Positions 23,791-33,306 are shown, counted from the first letter of the stretch. The stretch: 59,685 bases of DNA from Clostridia bacterium (GCA_017621705.1 JAGASR010000040.1:1-59685); one strand, 5' to 3'. The notes: generated from the sequence alone by a model not told the origin. Made by a program: numbers and translations.

Positions 23791-25203
23791 ATGAAAAAGA
23801 TAATTTCTCTTATTCTTTCTTTGATTTTCATCTCGTCTCTCGTATTTACAGTATCCTGTGCACAGCAGGAAGAGGAAATATTCGATCAGAATTTCCATGT
23901 TGAATACGAGATAGATATGACGGGTCAGCATTTTGTCTGGGGCAGTACTTGGGATCAGGAGATCTGTCCGTCCGCTGATTTCAGCATTGTAGGCGATAAG
24001 ATACATAAACGTTTTCGTGATCTCAAAGAAAAATACGGATGCACGATTGAAGTAATCAATTGGGAAGACGGTAGCGGCAGAAGCCTTCAGGAAGTTGCCG
24101 CAGGCAGACACACCATCGACCTTATCGACAGCCATGCCGATGCAGGCGGAATACAGCTTTATAAGGCAGGCCTTCTTTACGCTCTCGAAGATATAACGAA
24201 TGTCGACTGGAGCAATGAAAAATTCGGCGTCCCCCGTTTCCTTCAGTACAGTATTTTTGACGGCAAGCAGTACGGTTTTTATCATTACGCATGGGAATTT
24301 CCGCCGGAGTATCACGGTGTGCTGATGTTCAATACGGATATGCTCCGTTCTTTCGGTGTTCAGATCCCTCATGAATTTAAAGAGACAGGCAACTGGAACT
24401 GGGCTACTTTCAAGGATTATCTCATTTCTATCGAAGAAGCCGAGCGCAATAACGGCGATGACTCGAATTTCTATCCCTATATTTCGGGCGATAGCTATGC
24501 CGCAGACGCTATCGGTTATATGTTTGCAAACGGTTGTAAGATGATCGAAAAAGATGCCGGCGGCAATTATGTTTTCGGTTTCGATAACGGTGCGGGCATG
24601 GAAGCAGTCGATTTTCTCGCCGATCTTTTCAAGTCCGGTCTTTACGTTCAGAAAGGCGCAGGAACTTTCAGTGTCGATCAGCAGTCTGCAATGATGTCTC
24701 ATGAAACCTACTGGGCTACCCATTATTATGAAAAAGATTCTTCGCAGAATTATCTTCCCGCTCAGGAATATGCTTACGGTCTCATAAGTTTCCCGCACGG
24801 TCCTCACGGTGATGCAAACAGTGTTTCGGGCTATGTTCACCATCACAGACGTCTTAACTGGATCCTTAATCAGAGCGCAAATTCTCCCGATGAAATCGGC
24901 CTTGTCCTCGATTTTGTATTCGAACCTCTCGATGACTCCAACGGCTGGCGCGATTTCCTTAAAGATCAGATATTCTATACTACCGAAGACCACGAAAATT
25001 ACGTTTATATGCTTGAAAACGTTAATTTCAGCTACGGTACGGTCTATCTCGATAAAGGCTTTTCCACGTTCACTTCCGGGCTCAATTCCGCTGTTGCGGG
25101 CAGAAAATCCGTTTCTGAAGTTTTCTCCTCAGCAAAGACAGCTATCGATGAAGCTATAAGAAATAATGTAACTTGGGTCTACGAAGATCTTATTACTGAA
25201 TAA
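23791..25203 (+). CDS. Extracellular solute-binding lipoprotein 3 of tandem array
   Basis: 470 residues with signal MKKIISLILSLIFISSLVFT and Cys in TVSCAQQEEE. Subgroup with gene 4: both have LKEKYGCT, LQEVAAG, a FDG-Y-GFY-AWEFPPEY block, LPAQEYAYGLI-FPHGP and VHHHRRLNW, where genes 1 and 2 have other residues. The Trp/Tyr-rich positions fit carbohydrate stacking, but no sugar specificity can be read. Own promoter and terminator. Ends NNVTWVYEDLITE. Confidence 0.88.
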   Translation: MKKIISLILSLIFISSLVFTVSCAQQEEEIFDQNFHVEYEIDMTGQHFVWGSTWDQEICPSADFSIVGDKIHKRFRDLKEKYGCTIEVINWEDGSGRSLQEVAAGRHTIDLIDSHADAGGIQLYKAGLLYALEDITNVDWSNEKFGVPRFLQYSIFDGKQYGFYHYAWEFPPEYHGVLMFNTDMLRSFGVQIPHEFKETGNWNWATFKDYLISIEEAERNNGDDSNFYPYISGDSYAADAIGYMFANGCKMIEKDAGGNYVFGFDNGAGMEAVDFLADLFKSGLYVQKGAGTFSVDQQSAMMSHETYWATHYYEKDSSQNYLPAQEYAYGLISFPHGPHGDANSVSGYVHHHRRLNWILNQSANSPDEIGLVLDFVFEPLDDSNGWRDFLKDQIFYTTEDHENYVYMLENVNFSYGTVYLDKGFSTFTSGLNSAVAGRKSVSEVFSSAKTAIDEAIRNNVTWVYEDLITE

Positions 25204-25206
25204 ATC

Positions 25207-25242
25207 AAAGAGCACACTTCTTTTTTAGGAAGTGTGCTCTTT
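25207..25242 (+). terminator. Terminator after binding gene 3
   Basis: AAAGAGCACACTTC (25,207-25,220) pairs perfectly with GAAGTGTGCTCTTT (25,229-25,242). Confidence 0.9.
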
Positions 25243-25246
25243 TGTA

Positions 25247-25275
25247 TTGACAAAATAACCAATTTATGGTATAGT
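25247..25275 (+). promoter_or_regulatory. Promoter of solute-binding gene 4
   Basis: TTGACA (25,247-25,252), 17 bases, TATAGT (25,270-25,275). Confidence 0.8.
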
Positions 25276-25317
25276 ATTAAAAGAAAAATGTGAAAAACAA
25301 TAAAGAAGGATATTGGT

Positions 25318-26727
25318 ATGAAAAGAATAATTTCTGCAGTAATGTCGTTTGTTCTTGCATCTTCGTTGCTCTTTACCGCTTCGTGCGGTTCACAGGAAGA
25401 AGAAATTTTTGATGTAGATTACAGTGGCGATTATGAAGTCGATCTTTCCGGTCAGACTTATAAATGGGGCAGTTCCTGGCATGAACAGCTTATTTCCTCT
25501 GTTGATTTCAGCATTGCCGGCGATATGACACATAAGCGTCTTAACGATCTTAAAGAAAAGTACGGATGTACTTTTGAAATTGTTCCGTGGGAAGATGGCG
25601 GCGGTCGAATTTTGCAGGAAGTTGCCGCAGGTTACAATACAATAGATTTTCTTGACAGCCATGCGTCAAACGGTGGTACACAGCTTTACAAAGCCAATTT
25701 GTTATATGCACTTGATGAAATTCCTAATATTGATATGTCCGACAACAAATATGGATCTGCACGTTTCTTGCAGTACGGTATTTTTGACGGACGAAATTAC
25801 GGATTTTATCAATTCGCTTGGGAATTTCCGCCGGAGTATCAAGGTGTAATTCATTTTAACTCTGAAATGCTTTCGTCTCTCGGTATAAGCCTTCCTCATG
25901 AACTCATGGAAAACGGAAACTGGGACTGGGCTAATTTTAAAGAATATCTTTTATCCATTCAGTCTGCTTCTGCCAGTGCAGGATACGAAGATTTTGTTCC
26001 GTTTATTTGCGGCTCTTCTTATAGTGCTGATGCGATTGCTCTTATGTTTGCAAACGGCTGTAAAATGGTTGAAGGCAGCAGCGAACAAGGCTATTCATTC
26101 GGATTTGATAACAGCGCAGGTATAGCCGCAGTTGAATTTATGGCTGATCTTTATAAGGAAGGTCTTTATGTACAAAAAGGCCATGCGGAGTTTGTTAAAA
26201 ATCAGAAATCAGCGTTGATGTCTCATGAATCGTATTTTTCAACTCATTATAACGAAAAATCTTCTTCCAACGACTATCTTCCCGCGCAGGATTATGCGTA
26301 CGGTCTCATCAGATTCCCGCACGGTCCGAACGGTGATGAAAACAGCGTATCAAGCTACGTTCATCATGGCAGACGTCTTAACTGGGTGTTGAATACAAGC
26401 GGTCATGCTGTCGAAGATATCGGTCTTGTAATGGAATTTGTTTTTGCTACTCTTGATGGTTCCGACGGTTGGTCCGGCCTTCTTAAAGATCAGATACTTT
26501 ATACCAAAGAAGACCACTTTGAATATTCTTATATGCTTGAGAATATAAACTTTAACTACGGTACTATGTTCCTCGGCAAAGGCTATGATACATTGGTTTC
26601 CGGTCTTAACAGCGCAGTTACCGGTAGAAAATCCATTGCTGAAGCATTCTCTGCTGCAAGAGCATCGATCGACGAAGGTATTAAAGAAAACGTAACATGG
26701 GTTTACGAAGAACTTGTCGAAGAATAA
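25318..26727 (+). CDS. Extracellular solute-binding lipoprotein 4 of tandem array
   Basis: 469 residues, RBS AAGGA. Lipobox FTASC, then GSQEEEIFDVDYSGDYEVDL. Closest to gene 3, sharing the His-rich SYVHHGRRLNWVLNTSGH region and DQILYTKEDH. The Gln/Ala pocket stretch near residue 220-250 (ADAIALMFANGCKMVEG) is conserved with the array. Own promoter; no terminator is visible before gene 5, so genes 4 and 5 may share an mRNA. Ends ENVTWVYEELVEE. Confidence 0.88.
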   Translation: MKRIISAVMSFVLASSLLFTASCGSQEEEIFDVDYSGDYEVDLSGQTYKWGSSWHEQLISSVDFSIAGDMTHKRLNDLKEKYGCTFEIVPWEDGGGRILQEVAAGYNTIDFLDSHASNGGTQLYKANLLYALDEIPNIDMSDNKYGSARFLQYGIFDGRNYGFYQFAWEFPPEYQGVIHFNSEMLSSLGISLPHELMENGNWDWANFKEYLLSIQSASASAGYEDFVPFICGSSYSADAIALMFANGCKMVEGSSEQGYSFGFDNSAGIAAVEFMADLYKEGLYVQKGHAEFVKNQKSALMSHESYFSTHYNEKSSSNDYLPAQDYAYGLIRFPHGPNGDENSVSSYVHHGRRLNWVLNTSGHAVEDIGLVMEFVFATLDGSDGWSGLLKDQILYTKEDHFEYSYMLENINFNYGTMFLGKGYDTLVSGLNSAVTGRKSIAEAFSAARASIDEGIKENVTWVYEELVEE

Positions 26728-26790
26728 TATCAGGACATTTATGTCTATATAGAAATAGTTTTATTTTTAAGCAGAGAGGATGTGTTTTGA

Positions 26791-28191
26791 ATGTTTAAAA
26801 GAATCGTTTCTTTAACTCTGTCTTTTTTGATGATTTCATCCCTTCTTTTTGCTGTGTCATGCGGAAGTCAGGAAGAAACCTTTGATCTGGATTATCATTC
26901 GGAGTATGTACCTGACCTTAACGGACTTACTTTTACATGGGGAAGTGCGTGGGCTTCTCAAATGTATCCGACAGAAGGATTTAGTAATGATGGGGATAAA
27001 ATGCGTGCCCATTATCGTAAGGTTGAAGAAGAACTTGGTTGTAAAATAAATATCGTTCAATGGGAACAATCAAGCAATCGGATTCTTTCGGAAGTTGCCG
27101 CAGGTCGCTATTCTGTGGATCTTCTTGATAATGAAACAAAAAACGGTCCTGTTCAGCTCTATAAAATAAATATGCTTGTGGCTCTCGAAGATATTTCCAC
27201 GATTGATCCTTACGATGAAAAGTTCGGTCCTATGAGATTCCGTCAGTACGGTATTTTTAACGGAAAAATATATGGCGTTTATCAGTACGAATGGGATTTT
27301 CCTCCCGAATATGCAGGTGCATTATTGTTCAATTCCGAAATGCTCTCTTCACTGGGCATTCCTCTTCCGTATGAGCTACAGGAAAACGATACATGGACAT
27401 GGGATAACTATAAACAGTATCTTCGTGATATTGCGGATGCCGCTCAGAATTCGGGCTTTGAAAATTCCTTTATCCCCCATGTAAGCGGAGACTATTCTTT
27501 TGACGCTTTGAGCTTTATGTTTATGAACGGCTGTCAGGTAATCGAAAAAGATTCTTCCGGAAAAGCAGTTTTCGGACTTGACAATCAAAATGCATATGCG
27601 GCTCTTGAGTATCTCAATGAACTGTATAATGAGAATCTTTATAAGCAGGCAGGAAGCGAAGTCATGATTAAAAATCAGATGGCTGCGATCCTTACGATCG
27701 AATCATATTACGGAACGCATTTCCACGACGGTTATAATGAAAATTATTTGCCGTTTCAGGATTATGCGTATGGTTTTACAACTTTTCCGTACGGTCCAAA
27801 CGGCGATGAGACATGCGTTTCGGGCTTTGTACATACGGGAAGACGCTTGCATTTCGTTGTAGACTACAGCCAGAATGATAAAGATGATATCGGTATTCTT
27901 CTTAACGAACTGTTTGAGCCTATTGACGAGGATGGTGGATGGAGAGGTTCTCTTGAAAGACAGGTTTTCTATGATAAACGAGACTATGATATGTATCGTT
28001 ACATGCTTGAAAATGTCAATTACGATCACTCGTTCACTCTCGGCTCCGCATATTCTTCTCTCAGAAATGTTTTCTCTTCTGCTGTTACCGGTAAAAAAAC
28101 GCCTGTTGAAGCATTTCAGAGTGTCAGAGATGCTGTCGATACAGAGATCAACAAAAACGGTGTAGTGCTGTTTGAAGACTTATTTAAATAA
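26791..28191 (+). CDS. Extracellular solute-binding lipoprotein 5 of tandem array
   Basis: 466 residues, RBS AGAGAGGAT, 63 bases after gene 4 with neither a terminator nor a convincing promoter between. Lipobox FAVSC, then GSQEETFDLDYH. It keeps MRAHYRKVEEELGCKINIV and LRFRQYGIF-type blocks like genes 1-2 and SCGSQEE like gene 4, so it is intermediate. It differs at the usual DSHA motif (LLDNETKNGPVQLYK) and at its end (KNGVVLFEDLFK instead of NVTWVYEDL), suggesting a changed ligand or partner. Confidence 0.86.
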   Translation: MFKRIVSLTLSFLMISSLLFAVSCGSQEETFDLDYHSEYVPDLNGLTFTWGSAWASQMYPTEGFSNDGDKMRAHYRKVEEELGCKINIVQWEQSSNRILSEVAAGRYSVDLLDNETKNGPVQLYKINMLVALEDISTIDPYDEKFGPMRFRQYGIFNGKIYGVYQYEWDFPPEYAGALLFNSEMLSSLGIPLPYELQENDTWTWDNYKQYLRDIADAAQNSGFENSFIPHVSGDYSFDALSFMFMNGCQVIEKDSSGKAVFGLDNQNAYAALEYLNELYNENLYKQAGSEVMIKNQMAAILTIESYYGTHFHDGYNENYLPFQDYAYGFTTFPYGPNGDETCVSGFVHTGRRLHFVVDYSQNDKDDIGILLNELFEPIDEDGGWRGSLERQVFYDKRDYDMYRYMLENVNYDHSFTLGSAYSSLRNVFSSAVTGKKTPVEAFQSVRDAVDTEINKNGVVLFEDLFK

Positions 28192-28197
28192 AATAAT

Positions 28198-28230
28198 AAA
28201 GAACAGTCCTCTTTTCGAGGGCTGTTCTTT
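28198..28230. terminator. Convergent terminator closing the array and the ABC importer
   Basis: AAAGAACAG (28,198-28,206) pairs with CTGTTCTTT (28,222-28,230), with CCTC/GAGG inside. It lies between the plus-strand array and minus-strand importer genes and works both ways. Confidence 0.88.
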
Positions 28231-28232
28231 GA

Positions 28233-28979
28233 CTATTGTGCCGAGAAAAATATCTTGTTTTCTGTATCGATCCTTTTTACCGAAAAAGTTTTTTCAATTG
28301 CTTTTTCATCAAGACATTTTTCTTTTGTTCCGTTAAATATGCAATTCCCTTTTTCAACTATAACAATATCATCTGCGTATTTTACGGCAAGCGCAAGATC
28401 GTGCATTACGACCGTCGGGCTCTTTTTTTGTTGTTTTAACAAAGCGATCAGCTCGATAAATTCTTCCTGCGCGCAGATATCCATATAAGTTGTCGGTTCG
28501 TCTAGCAAAATATGGTTCGCTTGCTGCGCGATTATCATTGAAAGATACGCTTTTTGTCGTTCGCCGCCTGAAAGTGTCGGCAGGAGCCTTTGAGAAAATT
28601 CACTCATTCCAGTAGTTTTCAGTGCTTCTTCGACGATGGAATTATCTTCCGTCGAGAGCCTTCCGTCAAGCCCTGTATACGGATTTCTTCCGAATTCAGT
28701 AAGTTCTTTTACGGTCACCGCAGGTTTTGTTAAACTTTGCGGAAGAAACGAAACGGATCTTGCGTATTCTTTTTGTCCGATCGTATCAATGTTTTTGCCG
28801 TCAAGAAAGATCTCGCCCGAGTATTTTATCTGTCTTGAAATGCATGAAAGTAGAGTTGATTTGCCGCTTCCGTTTTTACCGAGTATTGCGGTGAATCTTT
28901 CGTCGGAGAGGGTGAGACAGATTCTATCCAGAACTGTTTTTTTGCCGTATTTTACGGTCAGATCTTTGATCTCAATCAT
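28233..28979 (-). CDS. Iron/heme/cobalamin-type ABC importer, ATPase subunit
   Basis: Start taken at 28,979 (MIEIKDLTVKYG), giving 248 residues and overlapping the permease stop by 8 bases. All ABC motifs are present: Walker A GKNGSGKST, Q-loop FLPQSL, signature LSGGERQKAYL, Walker B HILLDEPTTYMD, and the switch His in VVMHDLALAV. The sequence belongs to the FepC/BtuD/FhuC group. It powers the FecCD permease and FecB-like binding protein encoded directly upstream. Confidence 0.92.
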   Translation of the reverse strand: MIEIKDLTVKYGKKTVLDRICLTLSDERFTAILGKNGSGKSTLLSCISRQIKYSGEIFLDGKNIDTIGQKEYARSVSFLPQSLTKPAVTVKELTEFGRNPYTGLDGRLSTEDNSIVEEALKTTGMSEFSQRLLPTLSGGERQKAYLSMIIAQQANHILLDEPTTYMDICAQEEFIELIALLKQQKKSPTVVMHDLALAVKYADDIVIVEKGNCIFNGTKEKCLDEKAIEKTFSVKRIDTENKIFFSAQ

Positions 28980-29961
28980 TATCTGTCCTCCGTCTGATAA
29001 GCAAAAATAAGAAGAACGGTGCACCTAAAACCGCCATTAGAATTCCGACGGGAATCTCTGTCGGAGCAAGTAAAACACGTCCTACAAGATCAGCGATAAT
29101 AACAAGTATCGCGCCGACAAATCCCGAAGTTATCAGCAAATTTTTCTGTTCACTTCCGCATATACGTCTGCTTATGTGAGGAACAACAAGTCCGACAAAT
29201 CCCAAAAGTCCTGCAAAGCTTACAACCGCCGCCGCAGATGCAGATGCGCAGATAAGACCTATAAATCGAACGGTTTTTGTTTTAACACCGAGGGAAGATG
29301 CAACACTGTCTCCGAGGCATAAAAGGTGCGTTTGTCTCGAGAAAAGGAGGCTGATAATAAAGCAAACTGCAATGATTATTCCGGGCACGATCAGCTCATC
29401 GATCTCTGCTCCGCGAAGTCCGCCGATGGAAAATGAATTGTAGGATGCCAGAACGTCGCTGTCAAGAAGCGATAAAAAGGAAATACCCGCATTCAATAGG
29501 GTGGTTACCGCAATGCCTGCAAGGATGACCGTACTTCTTTTTGAATTGACTTTTTTAACAATCAGTAAAATTAAGAGTGTCGTCAGAAAAGCGCCCGTAA
29601 ATGCCGCAATTGGCAGAAATTTCAGCATTGTCGGGAAAAACGAAAGCATCAGTATACAGAAAAAGCCTGCGCCTGCGTTGACACCTATTATATTCGGGCC
29701 CGCAAGGTCGTTTCCCGTAACGCTCTGAAGCAAAACGCCCGAAATCGACAATCCAACCCCTGCAAGAAGTCCTGCAAGAACTCTTGGTATCCGTAAATGA
29801 TAAATAATTATTGATTGGTTGAGTGCATCTTCGCTCCATACAAGCCCTTTTATGAACATTTCAGGTTCGATCTTAACGCTTCCGAAGATGATACCGAGTG
29901 CGCATGAAACAAGAAGTGCAAGAAAAAGGATAATATAATTTCTTTTTTTCATATTAATCAT
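28972..29961 (-). CDS. FecCD-family permease of the metal-chelate importer
   Basis: 329 residues, about nine to ten membrane helices, normal length for BtuC/FhuB-type subunits. Hallmarks are RIPRVLAGLLAGVGLSISGV at the N-terminal helices, GPNIIGVNAGAGFF, and the coupling region FVGLVVPHISRRICG. The start ATG overlaps the stop of the binding-protein gene (ATGATTAA), so it is translationally coupled at both ends. Imports an Fe3+-siderophore, heme or cobalamin; which one cannot be read from sequence. Confidence 0.92.
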   Translation of the reverse strand: MINMKKRNYIILFLALLVSCALGIIFGSVKIEPEMFIKGLVWSEDALNQSIIIYHLRIPRVLAGLLAGVGLSISGVLLQSVTGNDLAGPNIIGVNAGAGFFCILMLSFFPTMLKFLPIAAFTGAFLTTLLILLIVKKVNSKRSTVILAGIAVTTLLNAGISFLSLLDSDVLASYNSFSIGGLRGAEIDELIVPGIIIAVCFIISLLFSRQTHLLCLGDSVASSLGVKTKTVRFIGLICASASAAAVVSFAGLLGFVGLVVPHISRRICGSEQKNLLITSGFVGAILVIIADLVGRVLLAPTEIPVGILMAVLGAPFFLFLLIRRRTDND

Positions 29962-30880
29962 TCAAAATTTCAGCCAGATATTTGTAACTTTCAGCCCAGA
30001 GTGCGTTCGGTTTGAACTGAAAAAGATCTTTAGGCAAAAAATAAACTTTGCCGGTTTTTACAGCCGAAAGGCTTTGCCATTCGGTCTTTTCGAGCACTCC
30101 CGACATGTATTCCTTCGCCGCGTTTTCGTCGCCCATCGTTGAAATAAAAATGAATTCGGGGTCGTGCATCAAAATATCTTCAAAACTCAGTCCGTCAAGC
30201 AAAACGGGCGCATAGTCTGCAATATTTTCCGTTTCCAACTCTTTTAACATACCGCAGACAAAATGCTGTTCCGTATTTTTTGCCTTGGTCGATCTTTCCG
30301 AAGAACCTGCACGGATAAATAAGATCTTTTCTGTCTTTGAGTCATAGGTGAAAGACTCTTTTATGTCATCGATTTCTTCTTTTACGGCAGTTCCGTATTT
30401 TTCGTAAAGCTCTGTTTTGCCCGTAATATCAGTAAAAAGTTTGAGTGCATCAAGATAATCGTCAAAGCTTTCGACCTGTAAAAGAACTGTCGGGATCCCT
30501 GCTTTTCTGCATATTTCCGCCGCTTCTTTCTGCACATCGATATCTGCGGATGCTATTACAATATCCGGATTCGAAGCGATCAGCGCCTCTATATCTATCG
30601 TCTTTCCCGCGCCGCCGTCTACAAGTATCGCATCGCTTGCAGCAAAACCACGTTCAATGCTTTCTCCGACCGTTATTTCAACTTTTCCTCCTGCGCTCAC
30701 CCAGATATCCGCAAACGAAGAAAACAGCACCGCCGCGTTTTTCGGTTCTTTCGGTAAAATTACGGTTTGCCCCGAAGCGTCTGTGAACTGTATTCCGTCA
30801 GCTTCGGCAGGGGAGGGGGCACACGCAGAGAGCGTAAAAATATAAACTATAAGCAGTAATGTTAAAATAAGTCGTTTCAT
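29954..30880 (-). CDS. FecB/BtuF-type metal-chelate binding lipoprotein
   Basis: Start at 30,880 (MKRLILTLLLIV, RBS AGAGGA), 308 residues. The lipobox LSAC is followed by a Ser/Ala linker. Two lobes joined by a long helix are expected; the family pattern GAGKTIDIEALIASNPDIVI is clear. The C-terminus FQFKPNALWAESYKYLAEI resembles binding proteins for heme- or siderophore-like ligands. First gene of a three-gene operon with overlapping starts and stops. A strong promoter faces that of the aldo/keto reductase. No convincing Fur box was found. Confidence 0.9.
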   Translation of the reverse strand: MKRLILTLLLIVYIFTLSACAPSPAEADGIQFTDASGQTVILPKEPKNAAVLFSSFADIWVSAGGKVEITVGESIERGFAASDAILVDGGAGKTIDIEALIASNPDIVIASADIDVQKEAAEICRKAGIPTVLLQVESFDDYLDALKLFTDITGKTELYEKYGTAVKEEIDDIKESFTYDSKTEKILFIRAGSSERSTKAKNTEQHFVCGMLKELETENIADYAPVLLDGLSFEDILMHDPEFIFISTMGDENAAKEYMSGVLEKTEWQSLSAVKTGKVYFLPKDLFQFKPNALWAESYKYLAEILND

Positions 30881-30907
30881 TGCAAAATCCTCTTGTTTGA
30901 TCATAAA

Positions 30908-30976
30908 ATTATATCACACCGCGGCGTTTCTGTCAAGAAATCGGGACTTGCATTTTGCGGAAAAATGATGTATAAT
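30908..30976. promoter_or_regulatory. Back-to-back promoters for importer and reductase
   Basis: Minus strand: TTGACA (30,931-30,936), 17 bases, TATAAT (30,908-30,913) for the importer. Plus strand: TTGCAT (30,948-30,953), 17 bases, TATAAT (30,971-30,976) for the reductase. The two -35 boxes are only 11 bases apart, so the promoters may compete or share a regulator. Confidence 0.8.
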
Positions 30977-31006
30977 ATAGAAAATATTTTTTTTTGAGGT
31001 AACAGT

Positions 31007-32137
31007 ATGATATACAGCGATTTTCAGGATCTTAAACTTTCCGCCCTCGGTATGGGTACGATGCGTCTTCCCGTCGTTGACGGCAACGATGCAAATATCG
31101 ACGAAGCGGCTACCGCCGAAATGGTCGAATACGCAATGAAAAACGGTATCAATTATTACGATACCGCCTGGGGCTACCACAGAGGCAACTCCGAACTTGT
31201 CATGGGTAAAGTTCTCAAAAAATACCCCAGAGAAAGCTTCTATCTTGCAAGCAAATTCCCCGGATATGATCTTTCGAATATGAATAAAGTCGAAGAGATC
31301 TTCGAAAAACAGCTCGAAAAATGTCAGGTCGAATATTTCGATTTTTATCTTATCCATAACGTATGCGAGCTTAACATAAATCAGTATCTCGATCCGCAGT
31401 ACCGTATTTTCGATTATCTTATGGAACAGAAAAAGAACGGCAGGATCCGTCATCTCGGCTTTTCGGCGCACGGCGATCTTGACGTTATCTCTCGTTTCCT
31501 CGAAGCTTACGGCGAACACATGGAATTCGGTCAGCTTCAGCTTAACTGGGTAGACTGGGATTTCCAGAATTCAAAGAAAAAAGTCGAAATGCTCGAAAGA
31601 TATAATATCCCCGTCTGGGTAATGGAGCCTCTTCGCGGCGGCAGTCTTGCTTCTCTTCCCGAAAAATACGAAAAAGAGCTTTCGGCATTGCGTCCCGATG
31701 AATCCGTACCTGCATGGGCATTCAGATTTTTGCAGACTGTCCCGTCCGTTAAAGTTACGCTTTCCGGCATGTCAAACTTCGATCAGCTCAAGAAAAATAT
31801 CGAAACTTATCAGACCGAAAAACCGCTTTCCGAAGACGAATTCAACGCTCTTCTCGGTATCGCAAAAGATATGACCGCAAAAACGACCGTTCCCTGCACC
31901 GCTTGCCGTTACTGCGTCGATCATTGCCCCCAGCAGCTTGATATCCCGAAACTTCTTTCTCTTTATAACGAACATTCCTACACAGGCGGCGGCTTTATCG
32001 CTCCGATGGTTATGTCAACTCTTCCCGACGATAAAAAGCCCTCCGCATGCCTCGGTTGCGGCAGTTGCGAAGCGGTTTGTCCCCAGCAGATCAAGATATC
32101 CGAAGCACTTGCGGATTTTGCATCTAAATTCAATTAA
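31007..32137 (+). CDS. Aldo/keto reductase with C-terminal 4Fe-4S ferredoxin domain
   Basis: 376 residues. Residues 1-280 form the AKR barrel, with catalytic Asp/Tyr in NGINYYDTAWGYH, Lys in YLASKFPG and His in YLIHNV. The last 90 residues carry two cluster motifs: CTACRYCVDHCP near 302-313 and CLGCGSCEAVCPQQI near 350-364. Such fused enzymes are common in Clostridia and may take electrons from ferredoxin rather than NADPH. The substrate is unknown. Single gene, own promoter and terminator. Confidence 0.93.
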   Translation: MIYSDFQDLKLSALGMGTMRLPVVDGNDANIDEAATAEMVEYAMKNGINYYDTAWGYHRGNSELVMGKVLKKYPRESFYLASKFPGYDLSNMNKVEEIFEKQLEKCQVEYFDFYLIHNVCELNINQYLDPQYRIFDYLMEQKKNGRIRHLGFSAHGDLDVISRFLEAYGEHMEFGQLQLNWVDWDFQNSKKKVEMLERYNIPVWVMEPLRGGSLASLPEKYEKELSALRPDESVPAWAFRFLQTVPSVKVTLSGMSNFDQLKKNIETYQTEKPLSEDEFNALLGIAKDMTAKTTVPCTACRYCVDHCPQQLDIPKLLSLYNEHSYTGGGFIAPMVMSTLPDDKKPSACLGCGSCEAVCPQQIKISEALADFASKFN

Positions 32138-32150
32138 TTCAATTATAAAT

Positions 32151-32178
32151 AAGGAACAAGTCAAGCGGCTTGTTCCTT
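32151..32178 (+). terminator. Terminator of the aldo/keto reductase
   Basis: AAGGAACAAG (32,151-32,160) pairs with CTTGTTCCTT (32,169-32,178), followed by TT. Also faces the DUF4177 gene on the other strand. Confidence 0.85.
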
Positions 32179-32194
32179 TTGTAAATTGTTTCTT

Positions 32195-32380
32195 TTATAA
32201 TTCGATCTCAAAAACGAGATCCATTTCAACTATTTTTCCGTAATCGGACATCTTTGTAGGAATATAACCGATAAATTTATATCCTTTTGCAGCATATTCA
32301 TCGATTATTCTGCGGTGCTCTTCTGACCTCGCTCCAATAAATCTGCCGATTTTAATATTTACATATTCGTATTTTTTCAT
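32195..32380 (-). CDS. DUF4177 family protein
   Basis: 61 residues, RBS AAAGGTG. MKKYEYVNIKIGRF, then HRRIIDEYAAKGYKFIGYIP and a KIVEMDLVFE end match the DUF4177 layout: a small beta-alpha-beta protein of unknown function, common in Firmicutes. Normal length. It sits alone between two terminator-bounded units. Confidence 0.85.
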   Translation of the reverse strand: MKKYEYVNIKIGRFIGARSEEHRRIIDEYAAKGYKFIGYIPTKMSDYGKIVEMDLVFEIEL

Positions 32381-32559
32381 CTTTTCACCTTTCGATAAAT
32401 TCGTTTTTTTGAATTATACCATACTTTTATAAAGATGTAAAGAGGGCGTTATATAAATATTAATTTTTGTTTTCTTGATTGAAAAAATCTTTTGAGAACA
32501 AAATATCTTGACAAACAATGTGTTTTATGTTTTGAAATAAAAGTCATAGGAAAATTAGC

Positions 32560-33306
32560 TTATTTGTCTGTTACGATTTTACGTATAGTGTTCGCGTAGT
32601 CTTCTGCGTGATTTATGCTAAATTCTCCATGATACATTTGGGGGAGTACATGCAATAAACTTCCCTGTAATCTTTGGTGAATTATTTTTGCTGATTTTTG
32701 CATCGATCCGTTTTCTTTCTCGCCAACAAAAATATATGTCTTTGCTGAACATTCAGCAATGGATGGTTTTATGCTGTACAATGCATTTGCTTCTAAAAAA
32801 GCAATCATATTTGATTTGGATATACCGCAGGTGTCTCGGAAATAATCTTCAAAAAGCTCCTGTTTTATTCTTAGTGATTTAAATTGTAATTTAGAGAACC
32901 ATTTGTGTTTTATAAAGCTATAGCAACTTCCGAATGCAGGCTTAATCATGGAGTGCGTAATTTTTGATGGGATAACCAATGCACTTTCGATCAATGCATA
33001 CTGACAAGCATCTTTTTTCTGCGATAGAATTTCAAGAACTATTTGTCCTCCGAGAGATAAACCGCCTATCAATAAGACCGAACCACCCAACTGTTCATCA
33101 ATAAACTTAATTATTCTTGATGCGTTTTCTTCAATGCTTATGAAATCGTGACTGCTTTGGGTGTGTCCGTCTAATATCGGCAGAATTACACGGTAATTCG
33201 ATGAAAGCTTTTCTGCTGCTTCACGATAATTCCACCACGACAAACCGCCCCCGTGTAGAAGTATAATTACCTCGTTATGATCTTTTCCGTATTCTATATA
33301 ATTCAA
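32560..33306 (-). CDS. Alpha/beta hydrolase
   Basis: 248 residues, TTG start with GAGGTGAG upstream. Oxyanion motif LLHGGGLSWWN (residues 17-27), nucleophile elbow GLSLGG with Ser84, and catalytic His in MYHGEFSINH near the end. The acid residue position (after the strand TYIFVG) appears to be Glu rather than Asp. Likely cytoplasmic esterase or lipase; substrate unknown. Minus-strand promoter probably TTTACT/TATAAT at 33,352-33,380. Its sequence is more AT-rich than the adjacent ribosomal genes. Confidence 0.88.
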   Translation of the reverse strand: MNYIEYGKDHNEVIILLHGGGLSWWNYREAAEKLSSNYRVILPILDGHTQSSHDFISIEENASRIIKFIDEQLGGSVLLIGGLSLGGQIVLEILSQKKDACQYALIESALVIPSKITHSMIKPAFGSCYSFIKHKWFSKLQFKSLRIKQELFEDYFRDTCGISKSNMIAFLEANALYSIKPSIAECSAKTYIFVGEKENGSMQKSAKIIHQRLQGSLLHVLPQMYHGEFSINHAEDYANTIRKIVTDK

